Positions 49,777-59,816 of a stretch of DNA of 64,000 nucleotides are shown here, piece after piece. Under the pieces are notes generated by a model. That model ran no database searches, was not told where the DNA came from, and saw nothing but the letters and a program-made list of their open reading frames with translations. How positions within the stretch are numbered: position 1 is the first letter of the stretch; each line of letters starts with the position of its first letter. This DNA is from Methanofollis ethanolicus (GTDB taxonomy: Archaea > Halobacteriota > Methanomicrobia > Methanomicrobiales > Methanofollaceae), in NCBI RefSeq assembly GCF_001571385.1, contig NZ_BCNW01000001.1:1054001-1118000 (forward strand), read 5' to 3'. The position numbers and the translations under genes were made by a program.

Positions 49777-51051
49777 ATGACACCCGATGAAATCATATTA
49801 AGTGGCTTATTCATCGCATGTCTCGCCCTTTCGGGTTTTTTCTCCAGTTCTGAAGTCGCCCTTATATCGATCACGCGGGCAAAAGTCCGCACCCTCGTTA
49901 ATGAGGGGAAAAAGGGCGCCGACGCTCTTGCACGCCTGAAGGAATTCCCGGACCACATCCTGATCGCCATTCTCATCGGCAACAATGTCGTCAACGTCGC
50001 CGCAGCCTCGATTGCGACTGCGATCGCCATCGAACGCTTCGGGAACGCCGGCGTCGGGATCGCCACCGGTTTTGTCGTCATCCTCATGCTTGTCTTCGGC
50101 GAGATCGGGCCGAAGACCTATGCGTCGAGGTACACCGAGAAACTGGCCCTCTTTGCCGCCCCGATAATCCTCTTCCTCACGAAACTTCTCCTCCCCATCC
50201 TCTGGTTCTACGATCGGCTGAGCGCCCGTTTTTCCCCGGGTGCAGGCCTCGCCGAACCCGCGATCACCGAGGAGGAGATCAAGGAATGGATCGATGTCGG
50301 CGAAGAAGAAGGGATGATCGAGGAGGAGGAGCGGCAGATGCTCTACTCTGTCTTCAGGTTCGGTGAGACGACCGCCCGCGAGATCATGACTCCCCGCATG
50401 GACGTCGTGCTGATTGAGGGCGTCAGTTCCCTGGAGAACGCGATCACCCTCTTCAACGAGACCGGCCTCTCGCGCTTACCCGTGTACCACGACCAGATCG
50501 ACAACATCGTCGGTGTCCTTAACATCAAGGATGTCTTTGCTGCCGAGTTCTCCAAAAAAGAGGTCGTCACGATCAAGGAACTGATGCACGACGCCTACTT
50601 TGTCCCGGAGAGCAAGATGATCGACGACCTCCTCAAGGAGATGCAGCTCCGGAAGGTCCACATGGCCATCGTCATGGACGAATACGGCGGTTTTGCCGGT
50701 GTCGTCACCGTCGAGGACATCCTCGAAGAACTTGTCGGCGAGATCCTTGACGAGTTCGACGAAGAGGAACCCTCTATCCAGAAACTCGGCGAAGGCGTCT
50801 ATATGGTGGACGCGCAGGTCTGGGTCGAACACCTCAACGAGGAACTCGGCACGAGTCTCCCGGTCGGAGAGTCGTATGAGACTCTTGGCGGCCTCCTCTT
50901 CACCATCCTCGGCCACATACCTCTCCGCGGCGAGGTCGTAAAACTGGCGAGCGGCGTCACCATTGCGGTGATGCAGATGCGTGGACGGCGGATCGTGAAG
51001 GTCAAACTGATCCTCCCGCCTCCCGCGGCAGAGGAGGGAGAGAATCGTTAA
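49777..51051 (+). CDS. CNNM/CorC family transporter-like protein
   Basis: 424 residues from the ATG at 49777 (TTG 49744 is possible). The CNNM (DUF21) membrane domain (about 1-165) starts [32 protein letters not shown]; two CBS domains follow (about 190-310; [36 protein letters not shown]) and a CorC_HlyC domain (about 330-415). The family exports Mg2+ or Co2+, or controls Mg2+/Na+ exchange. TATA-like CTATAG lies at about 49717-49722. Confidence 0.92.
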   Translation: MTPDEIILSGLFIACLALSGFFSSSEVALISITRAKVRTLVNEGKKGADALARLKEFPDHILIAILIGNNVVNVAAASIATAIAIERFGNAGVGIATGFVVILMLVFGEIGPKTYASRYTEKLALFAAPIILFLTKLLLPILWFYDRLSARFSPGAGLAEPAITEEEIKEWIDVGEEEGMIEEEERQMLYSVFRFGETTAREIMTPRMDVVLIEGVSSLENAITLFNETGLSRLPVYHDQIDNIVGVLNIKDVFAAEFSKKEVVTIKELMHDAYFVPESKMIDDLLKEMQLRKVHMAIVMDEYGGFAGVVTVEDILEELVGEILDEFDEEEPSIQKLGEGVYMVDAQVWVEHLNEELGTSLPVGESYETLGGLLFTILGHIPLRGEVVKLASGVTIAVMQMRGRRIVKVKLILPPPAAEEGENR

Positions 51052-51076
51052 TACCTCCCCGCGCCGACGTGTGAGC

Positions 51077-51697
51077 ATGAAGCGCATTGCAGTGCTGGCA
51101 TCAGGGAGGGGCTCCAACTTCCAGGCCGTCCTCGACGCAATCTGTGCCGGTACGATCAGGGCCGGGTGCGTCAGGCTGATCACCGACAAACCCGGCGCCT
51201 ACGCGATCATCCGCGCGGAACAGGCCGGCATCCCGGTGACAGTCCTCGACTACGCCTCGTACCCCTCGAAACAGGCCTACGAGGTCGACCTGCTTGCGGC
51301 AATGCAGGACTGCGGCGCCGACATCTTTGTGCTTGCAGGCTACATGCGCATCGTCGGCGACGCTATCGTGGAGGCCTTTGCAGGGAGGATGATCAATATC
51401 CACCCTGCCCTCCTCCCCAGTTTCACCGGCCTCCACGCGCAGAGACAGGCAATCGAGTACGGCGTGAAAGTTGCCGGGTGCACGGTCCACTTCGTCGACA
51501 CAGGTCTGGACAGCGGGCCTATCATCATCCAGGCCTGTGTCCCTGTCCTTGACGGCGACGACGAGGATACCCTTGCGGGCAGGATCCTGGTCGAGGAGCA
51601 CCGCGTCCTTCCCCGGGCCGTGTCCCTCCTCTGCGACGACCGTATCCAGGTCGAAGGACGGCATGTCAGGATCCTGCCGCCGCCCAAGGCTCTTTGA
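51077..51697 (+). CDS. purN: Phosphoribosylglycinamide formyltransferase
   Basis: 206 residues. MKRIAVLASGRGSNFQAVLDAI at the start binds GAR. The formyl-transfer site NIHPALLPSFTGLHAQRQAIEYGVKVAGCTVHFVD holds the catalytic Asn, His and Asp. It uses 10-formyl-tetrahydrofolate to make FGAR in purine synthesis. A THF-dependent PurN in a methanogen, which mainly use PurT and tetrahydromethanopterin, is a small oddity. GTG 51071 is an alternative start. Confidence 0.94.
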   Translation: MKRIAVLASGRGSNFQAVLDAICAGTIRAGCVRLITDKPGAYAIIRAEQAGIPVTVLDYASYPSKQAYEVDLLAAMQDCGADIFVLAGYMRIVGDAIVEAFAGRMINIHPALLPSFTGLHAQRQAIEYGVKVAGCTVHFVDTGLDSGPIIIQACVPVLDGDDEDTLAGRILVEEHRVLPRAVSLLCDDRIQVEGRHVRILPPPKAL

Positions 51698-51725
51698 GTT
51701 TGTGCGATCAATCTGGTTCTATACG

Positions 51726-52055
51726 ATGGCCATGCGATGGAAATCCCGCACCTCAGGCACAAAACGGATCGCGGAGGAGCGGATCGCCCGCCTCTTTGCC
51801 CTTGCCAGTGAAACCTTCGGATCAGACCCGGCCTTTGCAAACCGGTATGTGGCGCTCGCCCGCCAGATTGCAATGCGCCAGCGTATCTCGATCCCGCGGG
51901 ACTTGCGGCACCGGTTCTGCAGGCGGTGTTCTGCCTACCTCGTCCCGGGCGCCAATGCCAGGGTGCGAGTGCAGCGCGGGAAGGTGATCGTCACCTGCCT
52001 TGTATGCGGCCATCAGAAAAGGTATCCGGTGGTGAAGAGACATCGAAAAGAATGA
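51726..52055 (+). CDS. rnp4: Ribonuclease P protein component 4 (Rpp21)
   Basis: 109 residues. Two N-terminal helices (IAEERIARLFALASETF, PAFANRYVALARQIAMRQRISI), then the zinc ribbon CRRC...CLVC near the end and a basic tail KRHRKE. It binds the specificity end of the RNase P RNA. The stop at 52053-52055 lies inside the next gene, which is in a different frame. Confidence 0.92.
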   Translation: MAMRWKSRTSGTKRIAEERIARLFALASETFGSDPAFANRYVALARQIAMRQRISIPRDLRHRFCRRCSAYLVPGANARVRVQRGKVIVTCLVCGHQKRYPVVKRHRKE

Positions 52056-52293
52056 ACTGTTCCAGGAACTCAAGCCGACTGTCTGGATCGGCAAAAATGG
52101 CTATTCGGAGACTCTCATTGAGGAGATCAGGCTCCAGTTGAAGGAGCGGAAGTACATCAAGATCAAGTGGCTCCGCAGCACCGATGTGGACCCCGTGGAA
52201 CTCGCACGTCTCGCCCGGGTCGACCTGGTGGGTGTGCGCGGGCGAACGATTGTGCTTGCCGAACGGGGCCGTGGCGGGAGCCAGGGCCGCTGA
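52042..52293 (+). CDS. YhbY/CRM-domain RNA-binding protein with no standard start codon
   Basis: About 83 residues. After a TGA at 52033-52035 the frame is open to the TGA at 52291-52293 and encodes a complete CRM fold: ELKPTVWIGKNGYSETLIEEI, then LKERKYIKIKWLRS and LVGVRGRTIVLAERGRG. No ATG, GTG or TTG occurs before residue 33, which is inside the fold. ATC at 52042 (with GGTGGTG about seven bases upstream) or CTG at 52057 would have to serve as the start, unless a +1 frameshift joins it to Rpp21. It may bind ribosomal RNA or RNase P RNA, given its neighbour. Confidence 0.75.
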   Translation: MEKNELFQELKPTVWIGKNGYSETLIEEIRLQLKERKYIKIKWLRSTDVDPVELARLARVDLVGVRGRTIVLAERGRGGSQGR

Positions 52294-52360
52294 TCCGGTC
52301 CCTCCTTTTCTCCCGGGTTTCCGGTTTGATCGCCGGAAAACTCCGGGGATTTCCCGCTCG

Positions 52361-52370
52361 AAATATATAA
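52361..52370 (+). promoter_or_regulatory. Promoter of the S19e information-processing operon
   Basis: AAATATATAA is the strongest TATA box in the window. It predicts a leader of about 35-40 bases that contains GTAAC...GTTAC (52400-52416), an imperfect palindrome, and the Shine-Dalgarno GAGGTT embedded in GGTTAACC (52422-52429). Confidence 0.65.
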
Positions 52371-52430
52371 AAACATCCATGGCAAATAGATAAAGACTGG
52401 TAACATCGATCGTTACAGTGAGGTTAACCA

Positions 52431-52880
52431 ATGACAACTGTATATGACATCCCGGCTGAGATGCTCATTCCGCAGGCTGCTCGCGATCTTAAGGAGCTCC
52501 CTGTTATCCAGCCACCTGAATGGGCAGCAGTCGTCAAGACCGGGATCCACAAGGAGATGCCTCCCGAGGACCCTGACTGGTGGTACACGAGGGTCGCATC
52601 CGTTCTTCGCCGGATCTATATCGACGGTCCGGTCGGCGTTGAGAGACTGAGAAGCGCATATGGTGGAAACCGGGACCGCGGCTCGAACCCGAGCCAGTTC
52701 CGGAAGGGAAGCGGGTCCATCCCGAGAAAGGCACTCCAGCAGCTCGAAGCTGCAGGTTTTGTCGAGAAGGTCAAAGGCGGCCGGCAGATTTCGGCACAGG
52801 GCCGTGCCTTTATGGACGGCGTCGCGCACGGTCTCCGGGCCGCGGCGACCGAAGCTGCACCCGAGCTGGCGCGCTACTGA
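52431..52880 (+). CDS. rps19e: Ribosomal protein S19e
   Basis: 149 residues: VYDIPAEMLIPQAARDLKELP, WWYTRVASVLRRIYIDGPVGVERLRSAYGG and KGSGSIPRKALQQLEAAGFVEKV mark S19e of the small subunit. First gene of the operon to ksgA. GAGGTT precedes the ATG. Confidence 0.97.
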   Translation: MTTVYDIPAEMLIPQAARDLKELPVIQPPEWAAVVKTGIHKEMPPEDPDWWYTRVASVLRRIYIDGPVGVERLRSAYGGNRDRGSNPSQFRKGSGSIPRKALQQLEAAGFVEKVKGGRQISAQGRAFMDGVAHGLRAAATEAAPELARY

Positions 52881-52897
52881 TGCGGTGAGGGATGCTG

Positions 52898-53227
52898 ATG
52901 GGTGACGATGAACTCTCTGAGATCAGACGCAAGAGAATGGAGCAGCTCCAGCGGCAGTCTGCCGAACAGCAGGAGGATATGGAGCGCCAGAAAAGAGCTG
53001 AATCAGAGATGCAGCTTGCGCTCATGCAGATCCTGGAACCTGAAGCGCGGGAACGGCTGAACACGATCAAACTCACCAAACCTGAGTTTGCCCGTGCGAT
53101 CGAGCAGCAACTTGTGATGCTTGCCCAGAGCGGCCGGATCCGGCAGAAGATCACGGACGAGCAATTCAAGGCACTGCTGGTGCAGGTCGCCCCGCCGAAA
53201 AAAGAGTTTCGCATCACACGAAAATAG
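52898..53227 (+). CDS. PDCD5-family DNA-binding protein
   Basis: 109 residues from ATG 52898 (GTGAGGG six bases upstream; ATG 52892 also possible). Long basic/acidic N-terminal helix (ELSEIRRKRMEQLQRQSAEQQEDMERQKRAE), then the three-helix core ILEPEARERLNTIKLTKPEFARAIEQQLVMLAQSGRI. Archaeal PDCD5 binds double-stranded DNA non-specifically. The S19e-PDCD5 order is conserved in Euryarchaeota. Confidence 0.93.
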   Translation: MGDDELSEIRRKRMEQLQRQSAEQQEDMERQKRAESEMQLALMQILEPEARERLNTIKLTKPEFARAIEQQLVMLAQSGRIRQKITDEQFKALLVQVAPPKKEFRITRK

Positions 53228-53818
53228 ATGAAAGCCGGTCTTCTCTTCAGCGGAGGAAAGGACAGTGCCCTCGCGGCTCTGATGCTCGCGAGGGACTACG
53301 AGGTCGAACTCAATACCTTTGTCTTCGACCCTGAGCGTGAGCTGCCGTCGGTCGAGGCGGCAGCCCGTGCGCTCGGCTTTCCCTGGCACAAAAGGTCGTT
53401 CGGCCTGGAATATCGTGACGAGGCGGCGCGCATGGTGCTCGCCTCGGGCTACCCGAACGACGCCATCACCGCTGTGCACCGGCGGGCCGTCGAGGCCCTT
53501 GCGCAGGAGTACGGGGTGGTCGGAGACGGCACGCGGCTCAACGACCGGGTGCCGATGCTGACGAAGAGCGATGTTCTCCGCATCGCGGACCGGTATGGGT
53601 GTTCTTATGTCCGACCCCTCCTCGGATATGGGAAGACCGAGGTGCAGCGTCTTGCCGGACGATACCTTATCGTCACGAACGGCGAGACGGGCACCCTCGA
53701 GAACGGGGACTACGAGTACGAGATCAGGGCCGCCATTGAGCGCATGGGGCACCCGTGTGCGGGGCTTTTCCCCGCGCACCACGGGCAGTCCCTTGTTGTT
53801 GGTGCGACCGGCACCTGA
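53228..53818 (+). CDS. PP-loop ATP pyrophosphatase (COG2117-like)
   Basis: 196 residues. PP-loop [15 protein letters not shown] at 6-20; later [12 protein letters not shown] and [16 protein letters not shown]-type ATP pyrophosphatases adenylate a substrate; archaeal members at this place in the ribosomal operon are predicted tRNA thiolation or modification enzymes. No partner domain is fused. Starts directly at the PDCD5 stop. Confidence 0.85.
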   Translation: MKAGLLFSGGKDSALAALMLARDYEVELNTFVFDPERELPSVEAAARALGFPWHKRSFGLEYRDEAARMVLASGYPNDAITAVHRRAVEALAQEYGVVGDGTRLNDRVPMLTKSDVLRIADRYGCSYVRPLLGYGKTEVQRLAGRYLIVTNGETGTLENGDYEYEIRAAIERMGHPCAGLFPAHHGQSLVVGATGT

Positions 53819-53834
53819 GAGATTGGTGATAACC

Positions 53835-53987
53835 ATGAGCAAGGTATCAAAAGGCCGGAAAATTCGGCTGGCTAAGGCGTGCATGCAGAACCGGCGCGTT
53901 CCTGCATGGGTGATGATTCGGACGAAGCGCCAGGTGGTATCCCACCCGAAGAGGCGCATGTGGAGAAGAAGCACGCTGAAGGTGTAG
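53835..53987 (+). CDS. rpl39e: Ribosomal protein L39e
   Basis: 50 residues, very basic: [15 protein letters not shown] ... [11 protein letters not shown]. Part of the large-subunit exit tunnel. GGTGAT lies five bases before the ATG. Followed by L31e at four bases. Confidence 0.96.
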   Translation: MSKVSKGRKIRLAKACMQNRRVPAWVMIRTKRQVVSHPKRRMWRRSTLKV

Positions 53988-53991
53988 AGAC

Positions 53992-54255
53992 ATGGTCGAA
54001 GTCTTAAAAGAGCAGATCTATGTTGTCCCTCTTCGCAGCACCAGACGCGCTCCCCGGTGGAAGCGCTGCAATGTTGCGGTGAAGGACATCAGGGCGTACC
54101 TGGTCCGTCACATGAAGAGTGAGAACGTCAGGCTTGACAGCAGCATCAACGAGAAGGTCTGGGAGCACGGCAGCCAGAAGCCTCCGGCGCAGATCCGTAT
54201 CCGTGCCATGAAGTTCGAGGACGGCCAGGTTCAGGCCGAACTCGCTGAGGATTGA
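53992..54255 (+). CDS. rpl31e: Ribosomal protein L31e
   Basis: 87 residues: [36 protein letters not shown] is diagnostic. A large-subunit protein near the exit tunnel that contacts SRP and chaperones. Sits between L39e and aIF6, the conserved archaeal order. Confidence 0.97.
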   Translation: MVEVLKEQIYVVPLRSTRRAPRWKRCNVAVKDIRAYLVRHMKSENVRLDSSINEKVWEHGSQKPPAQIRIRAMKFEDGQVQAELAED

Positions 54256-54256
54256 A

Positions 54257-54922
54257 ATGCAAAGAACGATCGCCTTTGCCGCAGATCCCCATATCGGTGT
54301 CTTTGCGCGGGCCTTTGAGGAGTTCGCCGTCGTGCCGCCCACCGCACCCGACGCATTTGTGGCGGGCATAGCCGAGGCGCTCGACGTCGACGTTGTCAGG
54401 ACAACCATTCAGGGGTCTTCGATCATCGGCTCGCTCCTTGCCGGGAACTCGAACGGCATGGTGGTCAGCGGTCTTGTGACCGAGGACGAACGTGCCGTCC
54501 TGGAGGAGCACGGCGAGGTGATGACCCTCGGGACCTCGATGAATGCAGCCGGGAATGTGATCCTCGCGAACGACCAGTTCGCGGCGGTGCACCCCGAGAT
54601 GTCGATCGAGGAGGCTGAGGCGGTCGGGACGTTCCTCGGCGTGCCGGTCAGGCGCCTCACCTTCGGCGGGATCAAGACCGTCGGGATGGCGGCAGTCGCC
54701 ACGAACAAGGGTGTGCTCATCCATGCGCGGAGCAGCGACACCGAGGTTGCCCGTCTTGTTGAATGTGCGGAAGGCCTCCAGATCGGGGCCGGGACCGTCA
54801 ACATGGGCGGTGGCCTTGTGGGGACCGGCGTCCTTGCGAACAGCAAGGGGTATATTGCCGGGCTTGAGACCACCGGTTTTGAGCTTGGAAGAATTGAGGA
54901 AGTTTTTGGCTTTCTGGAGTGA
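54257..54922 (+). CDS. eif6: Translation initiation factor aIF6
   Basis: 221 residues, five-fold pentein repeat: [87 protein letters not shown]. Binds the large subunit and prevents premature joining. One base after the L31e stop. Confidence 0.97.
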   Translation: MQRTIAFAADPHIGVFARAFEEFAVVPPTAPDAFVAGIAEALDVDVVRTTIQGSSIIGSLLAGNSNGMVVSGLVTEDERAVLEEHGEVMTLGTSMNAAGNVILANDQFAAVHPEMSIEEAEAVGTFLGVPVRRLTFGGIKTVGMAAVATNKGVLIHARSSDTEVARLVECAEGLQIGAGTVNMGGGLVGTGVLANSKGYIAGLETTGFELGRIEEVFGFLE

Positions 54923-54928
54923 TGTATA

Positions 54929-55117
54929 ATGGCTATGCAGAGTTATGAAATCACAGGTGCCTGCCTGATCGGCGACTCCTGGCAGCCCTTCACGAAGGTG
55001 GTCTCGGCCCCGAATGAGGATGTTGCCCGGGAACATGTCTTCACTGATATTGGCAGCAAACACCGCCTGAAGAGAAATTATATCTCAATCAAGGGCGTTA
55101 CGGTAGTAGGTGAGTAA
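54929..55117 (+). CDS. rplX: Ribosomal protein L18Ae (LX)
   Basis: 62 residues: YEITGACLIGDSWQPFTKVVSAPNEDVAREHVFTDIGSKHRLKRNYI matches LX. Present in archaea beside prefoldin alpha. Six bases after aIF6, with a Met-Ala-Met start (ATG 54929; ATG 54935 possible). Confidence 0.94.
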   Translation: MAMQSYEITGACLIGDSWQPFTKVVSAPNEDVAREHVFTDIGSKHRLKRNYISIKGVTVVGE

Positions 55118-55121
55118 AAAT

Positions 55122-55556
55122 ATGGATGAGGCCGACCCGCGGGAGCTGCAGTCGCTCCAGTATTATCTGAACGAGTATGGACAGCAGGCAGAGGTCTTTG
55201 CCCGCCAGCTGGAGATGCTGGAGCAGCAGAGACTTGAGTCCCTCGCAGCGGTCGAGACCCTCCAGTCCCTGGGTAGTGCGGAGGACGGTACGGTTCTTCT
55301 CCCCCTCGGCGGCGGTGTCAGCGTCAGGGTGCAGGTGCCTGACCCTGACAGCGTGCTCGTCGCCATTGGGGCAGGGGTGACGGTCGGGCGGAGTTCTGCC
55401 GGGGCCGTATCCTATCTTGAAGACCGGGCTCGCGAGCTCGAAGCCTCTGAAAAGAAACTTTCCGAGACGATCGAGAAGATCCGGGCACAGATGAACGACC
55501 TCGCCGCCCGGCTCGACGCCGCCTATCGCCAGCAGCAACCGGCTCCGGGCAGGTAA
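55122..55556 (+). CDS. pfdA: Prefoldin alpha subunit
   Basis: 144 residues. Two coiled-coil arms (about 5-50 and 90-140) around a central beta-hairpin (GSAEDGTVLLPLGGGVSVRV). Passes unfolded proteins to the thermosome. ATG 55122 with AGGTGAG seven bases upstream; GTG 55110 would overlap the LX stop. Confidence 0.95.
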   Translation: MDEADPRELQSLQYYLNEYGQQAEVFARQLEMLEQQRLESLAAVETLQSLGSAEDGTVLLPLGGGVSVRVQVPDPDSVLVAIGAGVTVGRSSAGAVSYLEDRARELEASEKKLSETIEKIRAQMNDLAARLDAAYRQQQPAPGR

Positions 55557-55561
55557 TCCCC

Positions 55562-56686
55562 ATGTTTGAGGGCCTCAAGAACAAATTACAGGGCATCAGG
55601 GAGAAGTTCGGGAAATCCATCGGGGATGCGGCCGGCCCTGATGTGCGGGAAGTGGAGAAGCTGGTAGCAATCCCTGCACCGCAGCCCGAAACTGTATTAA
55701 AGCCTGTTTTGCCGGAGGCCCCGAGGGCCCCGGTCGAGCCTGAAAAGGCCGTCCCCGTACCGGTCAAAATCGTCCCGGTCGAATCGAAGAAGCCTGAAGG
55801 ACTGGTCTCCCGTTTCAAGTCTCTGGTGATCGAGCGCGAACTCGTCGTTTCTGAGAAGGACATTGAGGAACCTCTGACCGACCTTGAAATGGTCCTCCTG
55901 GAGAACGATGTCGCCCTGGAGGTCTCTGACGCGATCCTCGCCTCTATGCGCGAGGACCTCGTCGGGAAGCACCGAAAGATCGGCACCTCCGTGGACGAGA
56001 TCGTCAGCACGGCTCTTCGCGGGGCACTCCTCCGGGTGCTCGGGGACGGTTTCGATCTCCCTGCTTACATTGACAGCCACGAAAAGCCGGTAAAAATCCT
56101 GGTGACCGGCGTGAACGGCACCGGCAAGACGACGTCAATCGCGAAGATGGCCCATCACCTGATGGAGAATGGTTATTCGGTCGTCCTCGGTGCTGGCGAC
56201 ACCTTCCGGGCCGGTGCGATCGAGCAGATCGCGGAGCACGGCCGGAGGCTGAACGTCAAGGTGATCCACCATCAGGAAGGATCCGACCCTGCGGCTGTCC
56301 TCTTCGACACGGTGGACTATGCAAAGGCCCATGGGATCGACGTGGTGCTCGGCGATACGGCCGGGAGGTTCCATAACAGGAAGAACCTGATGAACCAGCT
56401 CGACAAGATCCGCCGGGTGGTGAAGCCTGACCTCGTCGTCTACGTTGACGAGGCGGTTGCCGGGAACGATGCCGTCGTCAGGGCGAAGGACTTCAACGAC
56501 CTCGTCGGGACCGACGCTGTGATGCTCACAAAGGCCGACATGGACTCGCGGGGCGGTGCGGCCATCTCGATCGCCCAGACGATCGGGAAACCGATCCTCT
56601 TCCTGGGTACCGGCCAGGCGTACGGCGACATCGTGCCCTTCCGTCCGGCGACTGTCGTGGACGAACTCCTTGGAGTGGAAAAATAA
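55562..56686 (+). CDS. ftsY: Signal recognition particle receptor FtsY
   Basis: 374 residues. Linker region (Pro/Glu/Val-rich, about 20-80), N domain, then the G domain with [30 protein letters not shown] and TKAD motifs. Docks ribosome-SRP complexes at the membrane. Its stop overlaps the Ffh start (TAATG). Confidence 0.97.
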   Translation: MFEGLKNKLQGIREKFGKSIGDAAGPDVREVEKLVAIPAPQPETVLKPVLPEAPRAPVEPEKAVPVPVKIVPVESKKPEGLVSRFKSLVIERELVVSEKDIEEPLTDLEMVLLENDVALEVSDAILASMREDLVGKHRKIGTSVDEIVSTALRGALLRVLGDGFDLPAYIDSHEKPVKILVTGVNGTGKTTSIAKMAHHLMENGYSVVLGAGDTFRAGAIEQIAEHGRRLNVKVIHHQEGSDPAAVLFDTVDYAKAHGIDVVLGDTAGRFHNRKNLMNQLDKIRRVVKPDLVVYVDEAVAGNDAVVRAKDFNDLVGTDAVMLTKADMDSRGGAAISIAQTIGKPILFLGTGQAYGDIVPFRPATVVDELLGVEK

Positions 56687-58002
56687 TGTTAGACTCGCTC
56701 AGTTCATCCCTGAAAGACGCGTTGAAGAAGATTGCAGGCAAGACGGTCGTCGACCGTGCGGCGGTGGAGGAGCTGGTGCGGAGTCTCCAGCGCGCCCTGC
56801 TGCAGGCAGACGTGAATGTCAAGCTCGTGATGCAGCTCTCCCAGTCGATCAAGACGCGTGCCCTCGAAGAAGAGCCGCCGAAAGGGATGAACGTGCGTGA
56901 GCACGTCCTGCGGATCGTCTACCAGGAACTGGTCGGCCTGATGGGCGGGGCCGGGAAGGTGGAACTTGTCCCGCAGACAATCCTTATGGCCGGTCTACAG
57001 GGGAGCGGCAAGACCACAACGACCGCGAAACTCGCCCGCTATTTCCAGAGGAAGGGTCTCAAGGTCGGGCTGGTCTGCGCCGATACCTTCAGGCCCGGTG
57101 CCTACAAGCAGCTCGCCACCCTTGCCGGGAAGATCAATGTCCCGATCTTCGGGGACCCGGACGAGACGGACGCCCTGAAGATCGTCCGCGAGGGGATAAA
57201 GTACTTTGCCGGGGCGCAGGTCGTGATCATCGATACCCAGGGGCGCCACGCCCTTGAGGACGAACTGATCGAGGAGATCGTCAATATCAACGAGATCGCA
57301 CGGCCCGAACACCGCTGGCTTGTCATCGACGCTGCTCTCGGTCAGCAGGCGTCCGAACAGGCGCGCCGTTTCAACGAGGCTATCGGGATCGACGGCGTGC
57401 TGATCACGAAGATGGACGGCACGGCCAAAGGCGGCGGCGCCCTCTCCGCGGTCTCGGAAACGAAGAGCGGGATCGTGTTCATCGGCGCCGGCGAGACGAT
57501 CGACGACCTCGAACGCTTCGAGCCTGACGGATTCATCTCCCGTCTCCTCGGCATGGGCGACCTGAAGGCCTTGGCCGAGAAGGCCGAGGAAGTGATGGCT
57601 GACGAAGAGATGGACGTCAACGCCATGCTGCGGGGCAAGTTCACCCTGAGGGACATGTACAAGCAACTTGAGGCGGTGAACAAGATGGGGCCCCTCAAGC
57701 AGGTGATGTCCATGCTCCCTCTCGGCGGCCTCCAGATCCCCGACGACGCCTATGACGTCACCTCGACCAAGATGGACCGGTACAAGGTGATCATGGACTC
57801 GATGACGAATGTCGAACTCGAAGACCCCCAGGTCATCTCGGGGTCGCATGTCCAGAGGATCTCCCGTGGCGCCGGCGTCTCTCCCGATGACGTGCGTGAA
57901 CTCCTGAAATATTATCGGACCATGCAGAAGGCGTTGAAGGGTATGCGGGGGAGCAAGTTCTCCATGCAGCGCATGATGAAGCGCTTCGGGAAGATGCAGT
58001 AG
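56686..58002 (+). CDS. ffh: Signal recognition particle SRP54 (Ffh)
   Basis: 438 residues. N domain, GTPase with [37 protein letters not shown] and [11 protein letters not shown], then a Met-rich M domain ([15 protein letters not shown] ... [11 protein letters not shown]) that binds signal sequences and 7S RNA. The usual DTAGR is DTQGR here, as seen in archaeal SRP54. Confidence 0.97.
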   Translation: MLDSLSSSLKDALKKIAGKTVVDRAAVEELVRSLQRALLQADVNVKLVMQLSQSIKTRALEEEPPKGMNVREHVLRIVYQELVGLMGGAGKVELVPQTILMAGLQGSGKTTTTAKLARYFQRKGLKVGLVCADTFRPGAYKQLATLAGKINVPIFGDPDETDALKIVREGIKYFAGAQVVIIDTQGRHALEDELIEEIVNINEIARPEHRWLVIDAALGQQASEQARRFNEAIGIDGVLITKMDGTAKGGGALSAVSETKSGIVFIGAGETIDDLERFEPDGFISRLLGMGDLKALAEKAEEVMADEEMDVNAMLRGKFTLRDMYKQLEAVNKMGPLKQVMSMLPLGGLQIPDDAYDVTSTKMDRYKVIMDSMTNVELEDPQVISGSHVQRISRGAGVSPDDVRELLKYYRTMQKALKGMRGSKFSMQRMMKRFGKMQ

Positions 58003-58578
58003 ATGAGACGTTTTGTGGTGGTCGGTCATCTCGCGTGCACCGACCCTGACTTTTCTTTGAATGACCTGCCGGGCGCCGGCAGGATGGACGAACTCTGCCG
58101 GTGCGTGGCAGCGTCTCTTTGCCTCTCCCACGGGATGAGGAAAGACGTAGAGTGCTGGCTTGTCCTCCTCGGGGCGCCGAAGGCGCCAAAGACGATCTGT
58201 TTTTCAGGCGACGGCATGAGAAATCTCAGCCCCGACGAGCGGAACATTGCCGGTCTCATCAGGAAGGCCCTTGCCCTCCCATGCGGCACCGTCTTCCGGG
58301 AGTCCACTCCCGGGGTCTCGGTGCGCAAGGGAGGTCTTGCCGGGGTGCTCGCCGGGTGTGGGTGCGCGGTGCTCGACGAGGGGGGAGAGGACGTGCGGAA
58401 GGTTTCGTCCCTTCCCGACACCTTCCTCCTCTCCGACCACCTGAACTTTACCGACGAAGAACAGGGGGCGATAGCAGGGTTGCCGGCGTACTCCCTTGGC
58501 CCTGCCGTCCTCCATGCCGACCAGGCGATTGTGGTCCTGCAGAACGAACAGGACAGGAGAGAAAGAGGATGGATCTGA
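58003..58578 (+). CDS. trmY: tRNA (pseudouridine-54-N1)-methyltransferase TrmY
   Basis: 191 residues, SPOUT fold: FVVVGHLACTDPDFSLNDLPGAGRMDEL at the start, LSDHLNFTDEE and YSLGPAVLHADQAIVVLQNEQD at the end. Makes m1-pseudouridine-54 in tRNA. Starts on the base after the Ffh stop and precedes Pus10, the enzyme that makes its substrate pseudouridine. Confidence 0.95.
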   Translation: MRRFVVVGHLACTDPDFSLNDLPGAGRMDELCRCVAASLCLSHGMRKDVECWLVLLGAPKAPKTICFSGDGMRNLSPDERNIAGLIRKALALPCGTVFRESTPGVSVRKGGLAGVLAGCGCAVLDEGGEDVRKVSSLPDTFLLSDHLNFTDEEQGAIAGLPAYSLGPAVLHADQAIVVLQNEQDRRERGWI

Positions 58579-59816
58579 TCGAGACGGTCGGGGCGATCCT
58601 TGAGTATGGCCCGATCTGTGACCATTGCCTCGGGCGTTTCTTCGGGAAACGCTCGTTCGGGCTGTCTAATAATGAACGGGGGCATGCCCTGCGGACGGCA
58701 TATGCCCTGGTGAAGAACGAGCCTTTTGCCGGAGAACCTGACGAGTGCTGGGTCTGCGGAAGGCTTTTCGATCATGTCGACCTCTGGGCCGACCGGGTCG
58801 TTGCGGCTGTGGAGGGGACCGAGCACACCACTTTCCTTGTGGGGACACGTGTGCCCCCCCTCATGGCCGAGAGCGAGGAGATGGTCTGGAGCGACCTCTC
58901 CCTCGCCGATCCCGAGCCCCTGAAGTCAGAGGCGAACCGGGAGGTCGGAAAGGCGGTCTCGGCGCTGAACGGAAAAGTCGTCGACTTCAAGCGCCCCGAC
59001 GTCGTCGCCATCCTGAACCTTGCAGAAGACAGGGTGGAGATCGAGATCAACCCGGTCTATTTCCGGGGCCGGTACTTCAAGTACGAACGGGGCATCCCGC
59101 AGACGCACTGGGACTGCCGGGTCTGTGGCGGCAAGGGCTGCGAGAGGTGTAATTTCACCGGGAAGATGTACGCCGACTCGGTCGAGGAACTCATCGGGAA
59201 GAGCGCGATGGAGGCATTTGATGCCGAGAACGCAGTCCTCCACGGTGCCGGACGGGAGGACATCGATGCCCGGATGATCGGGAGCGGTCGTCCTTTCGTG
59301 ATGGAAATGATGAACCCCCGGAAGAGAGACGTGGATCTCTCCGAACTCGAGGCCGAGATCAACCGGTATGCCGAAGACCGCGTCGGGGTGAAACTGACCG
59401 GATGGAGTTCTCACTCCGAAGTGGAAACCCTTAAATCGAACAAAGCGCATAAAAAATACAGGATTCTCGTTGAGGTCGGTGGAGAGATCTCCATAGACGA
59501 ACTCAGATCCGCACTTGTCCTGTTGAACGGGGCAGTGATCCACCAGCGCACCCCACAAAGGGTTGCACACCGGAGGGCCGATCTGATCCGGGATCGCCAG
59601 GTGATCGACATCCAGTCGCCCGGGATGCAGGATGGCAGGTTTGTCATCGAGGTCGTCGGCGAGGCCGGACTGTATATCAAGGAACTGGTCTCGGGCGACA
59701 GCGGGCGGACGAATCCCAGTCTTGCCGGGATCCTGGGCAAAGACGCTCATGTAACCAGCCTCGATGTAGTGCTGGTGGAAGAACCAGGGAGTGGTGAATG
59801 CAATGGCACATCATAA
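58569..59816 (+). CDS. pus10: tRNA pseudouridine synthase Pus10
   Basis: 415 residues. N-terminal THUMP-containing accessory region with CDHCLGRFFG and CWVCGR zinc ligands, then the catalytic fold with AGREDIDARMIGSGRPFVME (the catalytic Asp) and ... SGDSGRTNPSLAGILG. Converts U54 and U55 in tRNA. Overlaps TrmY by ten bases, an arrangement that fits their consecutive steps on U54. Confidence 0.96.
   Translation: MDLIETVGAILEYGPICDHCLGRFFGKRSFGLSNNERGHALRTAYALVKNEPFAGEPDECWVCGRLFDHVDLWADRVVAAVEGTEHTTFLVGTRVPPLMAESEEMVWSDLSLADPEPLKSEANREVGKAVSALNGKVVDFKRPDVVAILNLAEDRVEIEINPVYFRGRYFKYERGIPQTHWDCRVCGGKGCERCNFTGKMYADSVEELIGKSAMEAFDAENAVLHGAGREDIDARMIGSGRPFVMEMMNPRKRDVDLSELEAEINRYAEDRVGVKLTGWSSHSEVETLKSNKAHKKYRILVEVGGEISIDELRSALVLLNGAVIHQRTPQRVAHRRADLIRDRQVIDIQSPGMQDGRFVIEVVGEAGLYIKELVSGDSGRTNPSLAGILGKDAHVTSLDVVLVEEPGSGECNGTS

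Noticed and set aside
51471-52055. Rpp21 gene starting far upstream at 51471
   Set aside because: The upstream part is purN read in another frame. The Rpp21 fold starts at 51726.
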